DNA of 64,000 nt from an uncultured Mycoplasmatales bacterium (GTDB taxonomy: Bacteria > Bacillota_I > Bacilli_A > Mycoplasmatales > Mycoplasmoidaceae). The translations under genes and the position numbers were made by a program. The notes beneath the pieces were generated by a model. The model searched no databases, was not told the origin of the DNA, and was given only the letters and a program-made list of their open reading frames with translations. The stretch spans positions 18,829 through 82,828 of the forward strand of contig CAJTRF010000002.1 in the NCBI GenBank assembly GCA_910578525.1. The letters run 5' to 3'. Numbering within the stretch: the stretch's first letter is position 1; every line of letters begins with the position of its first letter. Shown piece after piece: positions 24,601-33,828 of the stretch.

Positions 24601-25198
24601 ATATGTTTTTAATGTTGATGAATTTAGAGAAAATGTTAACAATTTTAATAATTCAAACAGAGTAAGAAATTTATCTGTGCGAGATTATTTAAACAATAAT
24701 GGAGTAACGGCAAAAGCACAACAAATATATATTGAAACTGCTTTTGATAAATCTTTAGATGTTAATGAAGTAGCAAGAGTTAGCGTCAAAGAATACAAAG
24801 AATCCACTTTTGTTAATCTTAAAAAAAAGTTTTCTAAAGTAGTTTCATGTAGAGATTGTGCTTATAAAGCTAATGCGACATTTTTTTCTGAAGCTGATAA
24901 ACAATTTATTGAGGGAATCCTTAAAGATGCTGAAATGCCTAAAGATTTAAAAACAAAACGCCTTTATGAAATTGCAGAAAAATATACTAGTAAATATGCT
25001 CTTGTTGGTAACGGTGTTGGAGAATGTGATGACGCATATGTTAACGCAGTTTTCATGTGTAAAAACACTACTACTAATTTGGTTTGATTGAAACTAACTA
25101 AAGTTTTAACGGTGGCTTCAATTGCTGGATCGATTATATATATGCTTTATTCTCAAGCTGTAGATTTTATAACTGATCTTTTCAATTTTTCTAAATAA
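21671..25198 (+). CDS. Very large putative lipoprotein, 1175 aa
   Basis: A single frame with many TGA-Trp codons runs from 21671 to TAA at 25196-25198. The N-terminus is a classic mollicute lipoprotein signal ending STLSSC, with Cys near residue 27. A hydrophobic segment near the C-terminus (VLTVASIAGSIIYML) suggests a second membrane contact. The body is acidic and helical in character. A pair of hydrophobic segments near residues 535-560 (around 23280-23360) may also associate with membrane. No family is recognised. ATG 21671 is preceded by AAGGAAA; an in-frame ATG at 21653 would add six residues. It is divergent from the LRR operon and overlaps ispF by 1 nt. Confidence 0.75.
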
Positions 25199-25656
25199 TG
25201 TCAATTGTTTTAATTGGAGAGGGTGTTGACCACCACAGATTAATTAGGAAAACAAACTCAACTATTGTATTAGGTGGTGTAAAAATTAAGTCAAATTATA
25301 AAATAGTTGCATACTCTGATGGAGACGTAATTTTACATTCATTGTCAAATGCGATTTTAGGTAGTGTTCAACAAGGAGACATAGGAGAATACTTCAAGGA
25401 TAATGATCCTAAAAATAAAAATCTAGATTCTAAAGAAATTTTAAAGTTTTGTTTAAAGAAATTAAATAATGCAAAAATTGTTAATGTTGATTTAACGATC
25501 CAATGTGAAAACATTATATTTAACGATATTAAGAAAGATATTCAAAAAAGTCTAATAAAATTGTTAAATTGTAAAAGAGTTAATGTAAAAGCTACAAGAT
25601 TTGAAGAAAAATCTGACTTAATTGCTTGTCATTCAATTATTCTTATAAATAAATAA
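25198..25656 (+). CDS. ispF: 2-C-methyl-D-erythritol 2,4-cyclodiphosphate synthase, divergent
   Basis: The 152-residue product matches IspF length and order of motifs: GEGVDHHRL (metal Asp 11 and His 13), GGVKI, YSDGDVILHSLSNAILG (third metal His retained), GDIGEYFKDNDP, SKEIL and VNVKATR. Several normally invariant positions differ. The His of HSDGD is Tyr, the Asp of the TDALLG-like segment is Asn, and the GFTGRGEGIA loop is reduced to EEKSDLIA. IspF cyclises CDP-ME-2-phosphate with loss of CMP. With dxr and ispD in the window the role is likely retained, but activity may be altered. It overlaps the 1175-aa lipoprotein gene by 1 nt. Confidence 0.82.
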   Translation: MSIVLIGEGVDHHRLIRKTNSTIVLGGVKIKSNYKIVAYSDGDVILHSLSNAILGSVQQGDIGEYFKDNDPKNKNLDSKEILKFCLKKLNNAKIVNVDLTIQCENIIFNDIKKDIQKSLIKLLNCKRVNVKATRFEEKSDLIACHSIILINK

Positions 25657-25662
25657 TATAAT
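25657..25662 (+). promoter_or_regulatory. -10 box of hpt-ftsH
   Basis: TATAAT ends 9 nt before the hpt ATG at 25672, so transcription would start at or next to the start codon (leaderless). Confidence 0.45.
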
Positions 25663-25671
25663 AATTACCCA

Positions 25672-26256
25672 ATGAAAAACATTGACAAAAGAGTAGAAAA
25701 AGTTCTTTTTACAAATAAGCAAATTTTTTCTGGTATTAAAAAAGCAGCTAGTTGAATAGACAAAAACTATAAAGGTAAAAAACCTTTATTGGTTGGTATT
25801 CTAAAAGGTGTGGTACCATTCTTTGGTCACTTAGTAGTTAATATTAAAATTGACATGACTATTGATTTTATGGCTTATTCTAGTTACCATGGTAGTGTGG
25901 TTCCAACTACCGAACCAACAATTGTCATGGATCTTAAAAACGACATAAGAGGTAAAGATGTTATCATTGTTGAAGACATTGTAGATTCAGGTAGAACTTT
26001 AAGTGCTATAGTTAAAATGCTCAAAAAAAGAAACCCAAAAAGTTTGAAAGTATTAACTTTAGCTGACAAGAAAGATGCAAGAAGAGTTAAATTTGATCCA
26101 GATTATACAATTTTTCAAGTTCCTTTCAAATACATTGTTGGGTTTGGTTTTGATTATGATGAAGAAATGAGAAATCTACCTTACATTGGTATATTAAAGG
26201 AAGAAATATATAATAAGAATATTCATAAAATAAAAAGGAGTAAAAATGCTAAATAA
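25672..26256 (+). CDS. hpt: Hypoxanthine-guanine phosphoribosyltransferase
   Basis: The 194-residue purine-salvage enzyme transfers ribose phosphate from PRPP to hypoxanthine or guanine. Seen: VGILKGVVPFF (PPi loop), SSYHG flexible loop, PRPP-binding VIIVEDIVDSGRTL (about 101-114), and FVVGF-like KYIVGFGFDYDEEMRNLPYIG at the C-terminus. The hpt-ftsH order is the common Firmicute arrangement (tilS is missing upstream). Its last 11 nt overlap ftsH, whose Shine-Dalgarno AAGGAG lies inside hpt. Confidence 0.95.
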
Positions 26257-28393
26257 AAAAATTAATAAATTTTCTGCAGATATTGGTTCTTCAGAAAATC
26301 CTAATAATAAAAATTCTAAACACAAGGAAGAAAAGCCTCAAGTTTACAACAATGGTGATTCTAAATCCAAAACAAAAGTTATTACTAAATGAGTTTTAAC
26401 AATAGTTTGTTTAGGTTTATTAATTTTTCTATTCTGATATGCTTGCGCTCCTAAATCTAATCCTATTTCAGTAAAAAATGTTACTATTGATGATAAATCT
26501 GATCCTGACAAAAAATATGCTGTTTTAACTACAAATGGCGGAACAGAAGTGAAGATTGATATTACTAATCCAAATGCTAATGGATGATCTACATATTATT
26601 TAAATACCGGAGCATCAATTGTATATACAGGTTATGCTACTTCAGTATCTAATGGAACTGTAAGTTTTAGAATTGAAAAATGAACAACTTTTGATTCAAT
26701 AAATAAACCAGTTTTTACTTACCAAATTGGTTCATTTTCTAGCGATTCCGCATTAGATCCAACTTTAGAAGCTTGATTAAACTATGCTACAACTGATGCT
26801 GCATCTGTTCAAAGTAATAACAACACATGAAGTTATATTCTTATTAATTTATTACCTACATTAATTCTTGTTGGATTAATGGTTTGAATGTATAGCCGTA
26901 TGGCTAAACTTCAAGGTGGAGGAATGGGCGGAGAAGATTCTATCTTTGGTATGGGTAAATCACAAGCCAAGATTGCTCATTCAAATGTTAAGTTTAGTGA
27001 TGTAGCTGGTATTGAAGAAGAAAAAGCTGAACTTATTGAAATTGTAGATTATTTAAAGAATCCAGACAAATATGCTGCAATGGGTGCTCGTACACCACGT
27101 GGTGTTATCTTATATGGTCCTCCAGGAACTGGTAAAACATTATTAGCTAAAGCAGTAGCAGGTGAAGCTAAAGTTCCATTCTTTCAAGTATCAGGATCAG
27201 CTTTTGAAGATATGTTAGTAGGTGTTGGAGCTAAGAGAGTAAGAGACTTATTTAATAAAGCAAAAAAAGCAGCACCTGCTATTATCTTTATTGATGAATT
27301 AGATTCGGTTGCTTCTAAACGTGGTAAATATGATGTGTCTGGAAGCTCTGGATTAGCAGACCAAACAATTAACCAATTATTAGCAGAAATGGATGGTTTC
27401 AGCACTAGAACAGGTGTTGTAGTAATGGCTGCTACAAACAGACTTGATGTTATTGATGATGCTATTCTACGTCCAGGAAGATTTGATAGACATATTCAAG
27501 TAAACTTACCTGACATTAAAGAACGTGAAGCTATTTTAAAAATTCATGCTAGAAACAAAAATTTATCTAGTCGTGTTGACTTAGCTGAAATAGCTAGACG
27601 TACACCAGGATTCTCTGGGGCACAATTAGAAAATGTTTTAAATGAAGCTACATTATTAGCAGTAAGACTTAACAAGTCTTCTGTTGGTATGTCTGAAATC
27701 GATGAAGCAATTGATCGTGTAATTGCAGGACCTGCAAAACACAGTCGTGTAATTACAGAGGCAGAAAAGAAACAAATAGCTTACCACGAAGCAGGACATG
27801 CTTTAGTTGGTTTACACCAACCAGGAAGTGATGTAGTAGAAAAAATTACCATCATTCCTCGTGGACAAGCAGCAGGCTATACATTAGCTACACCTGAAAA
27901 ACAAGAAATTCAAATTCAAAAGAAAACTGATTTACTTGCTATTATTACATCTACATTAGCAGGACGTGCAGCAGAAGAAGTAATTTATGGAAATGATTCT
28001 ATTTCTACAGGGGCAGCTAATGATTTATACAAAGTAACTAACATTGTTAGATCAATGGTTACTCAATTAGGTATGACTGAATTAGGTATGACTCAATTCA
28101 TTCCATCTGAAGGTGTAATGAATCCTAACTCAATCAAGTTATATTCTGATGATACAGCTAAGAAAATAGATGCTCAAATTGAGAAAATTATTAAAACTCA
28201 ATATGAAAAAGCAAAAGAAATTATTTCTAAAAACAAGAAGGAACTTGATTTAATAGTAACTTCATTACTATTATTAGAAACAATTGTTAAGAGTCAAATT
28301 GATTACATTCACAAGAATTTAAAACTTCCAGAAGAAGCACTTAAGATTCAAAATGAACTTGAGGCTTCTAAGGATAAAACTGAATCTAAATAA
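26246..28393 (+). CDS. ftsH: ATP-dependent zinc metalloprotease FtsH
   Basis: The 715-residue membrane AAA+ protease degrades misfolded membrane and soluble proteins. An N-terminal cytoplasmic stretch of about 45 residues precedes the first transmembrane helix (about 46-67). An extracytoplasmic domain runs to a second helix around 195-215. Walker A GPPGTGKT is near 290, Walker B IIFIDELDS near 350, the second region of homology is ILRPGRFDR, and the zinc site HEAGH is near 513. The start ATG at 26246 follows AAGGAG with a spacing of 6 nt and overlaps hpt by 11 nt. The extended, Asn/Lys-rich N-terminus is longer than in B. subtilis FtsH. Confidence 0.96.
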
Positions 28394-28396
28394 TTT

Positions 28397-28810
28397 ATGA
28401 GCAGCGATTTAACAAGATTAATAATTTCTACGATTCTTGGTTGAATCGCTTTTTCTTTTGGGATTGCAGGCTGTATCCCTCAATCAGTTAGAGTATTAAA
28501 AACTAAAGACACTCAATCTATATCATTATCAATGTATGTTTTATATTGTATTGGTTGTGTAGTATGAGTTATATGATCTATTGGTTATACATGTGAAGCA
28601 TTAAGTAATTTAAGTGAAGGTCTATTTGCGCATGATGTTACTAAAACAATTATTTGATTTGCAAATTTACCAACATTATTTCTTAATATTATTTGTTTAG
28701 GTTTGGCTTCTATCATTTTAACTATTAAATTAATTAATTTAATAGGTAGTAAGAAACTAAAAATATCAGAAAGAGACTTTGTTGAACAACATTGAAAGAA
28801 ACATGAGTAA
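28397..28810 (+). CDS. SemiSWEET/PQ-loop membrane protein 1
   Basis: The 137-residue protein has three hydrophobic helices and a PQ-loop signature CIPQSVRVLKTKDTQSISL in the first helix-loop. SemiSWEETs are 3-helix sugar transporters that dimerise to form a pore; other PQ-loop proteins carry amino acids or have unknown substrates. Compared with the usual 85-95 aa it has a longer loop between helices 2 and 3 and a basic tail. It is the first of three tandem PQ-loop genes, starting 3 nt after ftsH and overlapping the second by 8 nt. Confidence 0.8.
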
Positions 28811-29174
28811 TAGTTGATCTTGAGTATTTTATATAAATATGGTAGCTACAATAATTTGAATTATTGTATTGCTTCCTCAATTTATAAAGACAGTTACTAC
28901 AAGAGACACATATTCAATTTCGATTTGAATGTATTTGTTTTATCCAATGTCTAATGTAATGTGGATATCATATGAAATATCAATGTTAATATCCGAACAA
29001 TCATTAAGCATTGTCTTTATGTTAATAAATGATATAGTTGGATTTATGTTGTCTTCTGTCATTTTATCAGTCAAATTATGGAATGTTTACCATGCCAAAA
29101 AAGTTGGAATGACAGAAGTAAGTTACTATAATAAATACATAAAAAATAGAAAGGAAAAACATGAACGCAGCTAA
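28803..29174 (+). CDS. SemiSWEET/PQ-loop membrane protein 2
   Basis: The 123-residue product has three hydrophobic helices with LLPQFIKTVTTRDTYSIS as PQ-loop motif in helix 1. The N-terminus MSNSWSW uses two TGA-Trp codons, and the ATG at 28803 overlaps the previous gene by 8 nt. The C-terminal tail is basic. It differs in sequence from its two neighbours, so the trio is not a recent duplication. Substrate unknown. Confidence 0.78.
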
Positions 29175-29559
29175 TATATTAACTTGATCTGCATTTGCAT
29201 TCTCATTATTGGGTGCAGCAATTGCTATCTTCTGCTATATGCCTGGAGCACTAAAAACTCTTAAAACAAATGATACAAGAGGTATCTCTGAATGAATGTT
29301 TGGATTAACATGCTTTGGATGTTTTATTTGAGTAATTTACTCAATCTTAATGCTTGCAAGCTTTGGAGCGTCTGGTGGAGTTAACAGCGAAAACTGATCA
29401 GGATTTGTTGGTGGTTTTGCAACATTGATTTCAAACTTAGGTTTAGGTAGTTTCGGTGGAGTTATCTTATATAAAAAGATTAAAAACCTAATGGCTTCTA
29501 AAAAAGAAGGTTTAACAGAAGATCAATGATATAAAAAACATTACGAAAACCAAAATTAA
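29161..29559 (+). CDS. SemiSWEET/PQ-loop membrane protein 3
   Basis: The 132-residue product has three hydrophobic helices. The loop motif is YMPGALKTLKTNDTRGIS, so the Gln of the PQ pair is Gly while the T-x-D-T-x-x-I-S tail is kept. It starts 14 nt before the stop of gene 2, behind the run GAAAGGAAAAAC. A bidirectional terminator hairpin follows at 29566-29596. The three proteins may assemble together, since SemiSWEETs function as dimers; this is inference. Confidence 0.78.
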
Positions 29560-29565
29560 GTAAAT

Positions 29566-29596
29566 AAAAAAAGTAGCAATCAAGCTACTTTTTTTT
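29566..29596. terminator. Bidirectional intrinsic terminator
   Basis: GTAGC at 29573-29577 pairs with GCTAC at 29584-29588 around AATCAA. The stem is extended by an A-run on one side and a T-run on the other. It lies between the convergent PQ-loop operon and the cysteine-desulfidase-like gene, and it overlaps the stop of the latter. Confidence 0.85.
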
Positions 29597-30901
29597 GTAT
29601 GCTCCGCTGTTTAATTTACACATTCCATTAACAAGTGATAAATTAAATTTTCTTGAATTCTCTTTAGATAATTTCTTAAAGATTCTTAATGTTATATTAA
29701 TGTCACCTGCAACAATTCCATCAAGTGGCTTTGTGAAATAGCCAACTTTTGCTAAATTAATTAAATTAAATCCGCCTAGCATTGCTGTGCATATTGCTTG
29801 AGTACAACTTAATTTTGCTCCATCGCACATGGTGCAGTTAAATGAATGTAAACAAGATTCCATGATTGATGTTAATTGTTTTGCATTCATGTTCATTTGA
29901 TAAGCAACCGCTGATATGACAGCAGTCACTGCTGCAATAACACTACCACACATACATGATAAGTTACCAATATTAGATTTAATTTTATAAACTATCAAGT
30001 TTGATAACAATAATGATCTTAAAAATTTGATTCTGCTAGTTTTTGCAAATTTATGATAAGTGAACAAAGGAATGGATGCTGTTAATCCATGATCTCCTGA
30101 ACCGCATGAACTCATAACTGGTGGATTAGCTCCGCTCATTCTAGCATCAATGGCTGCAGCAGTATCGATAATCATTCGATCATATATAGTTCTTTTTTTA
30201 CAAGATTTAATATAACTTGCAGTATATGAGTTTTCAATTAAATGCTTTTTTCCGTATTCAGATATATTAACATTCATTTTAAATAATTTTTCTAAAAAAT
30301 CAATGTCAGAAGTTTTACATGTATCAACAAATTCAATGATTTCTTCAACTGATAAGTTATTAATTCATAATTTTTCAGGATTTTTAACTTCAAGAGATTT
30401 CATCTTCTTGCCTTTGTAAACTGTTTTATTATTAACTTTTACATAAGACAAGTTATTGTGGACACCTTCTATCAAAGCTTCAATTCTGTCTTGCTTTGTT
30501 TCAATGATTGTTTGAACATACACAGGGTCACATTTAACGGGTATTTTAACATAGACCAAACTGTGATCATATAAATATTGACCTAATTCTTTTTGTTGTT
30601 TAGTAACACTAGAAAACATTTCTAGTTTTCTTGCTGGATCTGCAATTGCTGCTGCAGTTGCTGCAATTTTGTAAATACCACACACTCCTAAGTTGGGTAC
30701 ACCAACTCTCATAACATTTCTAAAAATATAAGGAGAAACGTTTATGTGAATTCCTTTAACATTTTTAATATCATCTTTAACACATTTTGCAGCTGCTGCA
30801 ACTGAATAACCTATTGATCCAATTTCTGTGCATCCATAAGCTGGAACACATAAATCTTTTACTTGAGTTAAAATTTCGTGTTTAGTAATTTTGGTGTGCA
30901 T
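29585..30901 (-). CDS. cyuA: CyuA-like L-cysteine desulfidase (UPF0597/serine-dehydratase alpha family)
   Basis: The 438-residue product aligns by motif with E. coli CyuA (YhaM): VPAYGCTEIGSIGYSVAAAA, VSPYIFRNVMRVGVPNLG, DARMSGANPPVMSSCGSGDHG and MCDGAKLSC. Family members degrade L-cysteine to pyruvate, ammonia and sulfide using a [4Fe-4S] cluster. Candidate ligands Cys 24 (GCTE), Cys 316/318 (CMC), Cys 359 and Cys 366 (C-x6-C) are all present. One TGA-Trp (30365) joins the two halves. It is divergent from the MFS gene. Such an enzyme would supply pyruvate or sulfide in a fermenting parasite. The alternative activity is deamination of another amino acid. Confidence 0.82.
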
Positions 30902-30937
30902 AATAACTCCGTTTTAATAAAATATTCTTTATAAATA

Positions 30938-30943
30938 TATAAT
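30938..30943 (+). promoter_or_regulatory. -10 box of the MFS gene
   Basis: TATAAT ends 12 nt before the ATG at 30956, in the 54-nt divergent gap with cyuA. Confidence 0.4.
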
Positions 30944-30955
30944 AACACTTTAATT

Positions 30956-32353
30956 ATGCAAAATTGACAAATAACATCCATATGTGTTAACATAGCGATA
31001 TTCTTGTTAGTAATATTGCTATCATATATTCTAATTAGAAAATTAAATTTTGAACAAAAAGGATACAAATATTTATTTGTTTTATACACTATATTTTGAA
31101 TTCCTTTAATGCTATTAAGAGCGGTTACTGGTACATTTGAAAATAACGCTTTAAATGATAGTACATATTTATGAATTCCATTAGCAGCATATGGGTTTAT
31201 TGGAATATTTGCTAGAATATTTGCTGATTTATTAGGTTATCGTACTAAGTCAAGAAAAAGTTTTATTTATTTTGCTGTCATTGTTCAAATAGTAACTTAT
31301 ATACCAATTATTATTTGACCATGCACAACAACAAATGTTATTCAATCATTAGGTGTTGGTGTAGGAGCATCAGCTATTGGTACATATCAATTATTGTTCA
31401 ATGAACAATATGGAAAGTCTAGACAATTTTTAACAGTGTCAATTTTATCTATTCCTCCATTATTAGCAGACTTTATTTCTAGTCCAATTCAATCATTAGT
31501 AGTTTCATTTTGTACAAGTCCAAGTGACACAGGAGAAGTTGTTTGAGATAAAAATGTGATGAAATATTTTTGATTGATTGGATTAGGGTTTGTTTTCATT
31601 TGTTTGATTATGTCTTACTTTGTAAAAGAAGATCGAGGATTATTTCAAAAAGATCTTCAATACAAAGAGAAAATTCAAACAAAAAATGAATGAATTTATT
31701 ATGTATTAATTTGTTTAATTGGTAGTTTAATTGCTTTCATTAAGTTTGCTAACTCTGGTGCAATTGCACAATTACATATTCAAAAATTAGCAAAATTTTA
31801 TGGAGAGCAAAAAGATCTTGTAAAAACATATTATGGTTATTTGTCTGTAATGTTTAGTTTAGGACAATTAGTAGGTGGTTTATTAACAGGATTAGTCTTG
31901 GTAAAAAGAATTGGTAAAATTTATACAGTACTAATAGGATCTATTGTTTGAATAATTTATCATATTTTAGCTCTATATGTAGTAAATCCATATGGATATT
32001 TAGCAGTTCATGTATTAAATGGGTTTGCATACGGTATTATTTACAATTTAATTTTAGGCTTTGTATTAATGAGAACGTTTAATACTAAAAAGATAACACC
32101 AATGGGCGTGTACCAAGCAGTGTTATCTATTGGAATTACTTTTAGTAATTTCTTTACCTCATGATTAAAAAAAGATGTGTTATTAAGTGATGATAAGACT
32201 GCATATTTTAATGCAGCTGACACAATCAACTATATCATTATTGGTGCATTAATTTTTACCTGATTGATATTCTCATACACATGCTTTATTGAAAAATGAG
32301 AATACAAACGTTTATGGTTTAAAAAAGAAGATTTTGTTAAAAAATCTATTTAA
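30956..32353 (+). CDS. MFS-type transporter
   Basis: The 465-residue polytopic protein has about 12 hydrophobic helices, a cytoplasmic central loop rich in charge (after MSYFVKEDRGLF, about residue 225-250), and a DLLGYRTKSRK motif in the loop between helices 2 and 3, the typical position of the MFS A-motif. Eleven or so TGA-Trp codons read through. Substrate cannot be told from sequence; mollicute relatives are often annotated as hexose-phosphate or drug transporters. Its 3' end overlaps the convergent small lipoprotein by 8 nt. Confidence 0.75.
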
Positions 32354-32873
32354 CTGTACAAGCTAAATAAATTTGAGAAATAAATGATTTTAAACAATCA
32401 GGAAGTTTGTTAATGCTTGTGAACATCTTAGATGAATCAATATACACTTTATGTTCTTTAACAACACACGCACTAACGCTAGTGCTAGTCACTCAATTTA
32501 ATTGAGTTTCACCTGCTTTGCTAAATGAGATCTTTGGTGTTGCTTCACTTGCATCATAGTTCACATTACCGATTGTGTTATAGTTACTTCCTAATGCATA
32601 TAGGAATTCTCAAAAACATGAATCATTTGATATTGGTTGAATAGCAGATGGTTCAATTTGACTTGCTGGATAAACAGATAAGTGTTTCAACGAAACACTC
32701 TTAATGTTTGATGCATCAGCATTAGAGTTGATAGTAAAACTACCCTTTGCTACTAATGATGAATATGATTGACCGCCATTACCAGCACAACTTGTAGTTG
32801 AAATAACTACAGGTGTGATTGCAATAGAAGCTAACACAACTGATGAAATTTTAAATATAGATTTAAGTTTCAT
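32346..32873 (-). CDS. Small putative lipoprotein
   Basis: The 175-residue product begins with a textbook lipoprotein signal (MKLKSIFK, hydrophobic core, ISTTSC with Cys 29). The mature part has no recognised domain; it reads as a small beta-rich, Ser/Ala/Val-rich domain. TGA-Trp codons at 32610 and 32493 are read through to TAG 32346-32348. It starts inside the stop codon of rpsT (1-nt overlap), so it is co-transcribed with a ribosomal-protein gene. It overlaps the convergent MFS gene by 8 nt. Confidence 0.7.
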
Positions 32874-33112
32874 TATTTCTTGTTAGCTTTTTTAGCCAAT
32901 CTAGATTTAATTCTATTAGCTTTATTCTTGTGAATTTTACCTTTTGCACAAGAAGAGTCTAAGCTCTTGTAAGCTGCACTTAAAGATTTAGCATCTTTAG
33001 AGTTACGAGCTTTTTTAATGCTCGTTCTTGTAGCTGAAATGTTGTTTTTATTAACTTTTGTTCTTTTTTCAGTCTTACGAATGTTTTTTATATTTGCTTT
33101 AATATTTGCCAT
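32873..33112 (-). CDS. rpsT: 30S ribosomal protein S20
   Basis: The 79-residue, highly basic product has the S20 pattern: MANIKANIKNIRKTEKR at the N-terminus, TSIKKA, and the C-terminal KGKIHKNKANRIKSRLAKK. S20 binds 16S rRNA early in 30S assembly. It is monocistronic except for the overlapping lipoprotein gene downstream. A minus-strand TATAAT at 33130-33135 abuts the plus-strand box of the divergent gene. Confidence 0.94.
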   Translation of the reverse strand: MANIKANIKNIRKTEKRTKVNKNNISATRTSIKKARNSKDAKSLSAAYKSLDSSCAKGKIHKNKANRIKSRLAKKANKK

Positions 33113-33122
33113 ATTTAAATAG

Positions 33123-33153
33123 TATCAATATTATATATAATAAATATCAATAT
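33123..33153. promoter_or_regulatory. Back-to-back divergent -10 boxes with flanking direct repeat
   Basis: ATTATATATAAT (33130-33141) contains a minus-strand TATAAT for rpsT abutting a plus-strand TATAAT for the gene at 33154. It lies between two direct copies of TATCAATAT (33123-33131 and 33145-33153). The two promoters cannot both be fully occupied at once. Confidence 0.45.
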
Positions 33154-33828
33154 ATGTCAAACACTTTTCTAATAATAATTTTATTAATTGCATTAGCAGT
33201 TGGTATTCCTTGATGATTAAAAAAGAAAAAAGAGAAGAATAATGCTGGTATTATTTCTTCACGTCGTGATAAAGATGAAGTTTGAAAAACAATAAAACAA
33301 TTTCTTAAGGATGAAAATGATTATGGTAAAGAAATAGTTGATTCATATGTTGCCAAGAGAAATCCGGTAGATTATATTAATCCTAATTTACCTTCTTCTG
33401 TTAAGAAGAATCTTAAATATGCAAATAAAATTAGAGAAGAACAAGTAAAACAAGCTAATAGAGAGGCTAAGAAAACAGGAGATAAACCTAAATTTCAAAG
33501 ACAAAAGGTAAGGGATTTATATGTTGTATGCTTTGTAACAAAAAGTATTAAGACAGGTAAATTAGATGCGCCAAGAGCGATTGAAGTAGAAGTTGTTAAT
33601 AATAAAATTTCTAAAAAAGAATGAGATCGTAAAATTTTAATTAATCAAAAATTAGATTATGATACTGAAATGGAATGAATTGCCCCTATTAGATTTGCTG
33701 AAGATCTAAAAACTAAAAAAGCAAATGAAGTTGCTGCAAAAAAAGAAGAAAAGGCAAAACAAAAAAGAATGGCTCGTGTTAAAAAACAAGAGGCAAAAGT
33801 TAAAAAACAAAGAAGCAAAAAAAACTAG
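33154..33828 (+). CDS. Membrane-anchored basic protein of unknown function
   Basis: The 224-residue product has one N-terminal hydrophobic helix (about 4-20, ending GIPWW encoded with two TGA) and then a lysine-rich cytoplasmic part. A compact middle segment (RDLYVVCFVTKSIKTG ... IEVEVVNNKIS) looks like a small alpha/beta or beta domain. The C-terminus is an almost pure Lys/Ala/Arg coiled tail (about 195-224), suggesting nucleic-acid or membrane contact. I do not recognise it with confidence; similar mollicute-only proteins exist. Its last 4 nt overlap the convergent EzrA-like gene. Confidence 0.7.
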
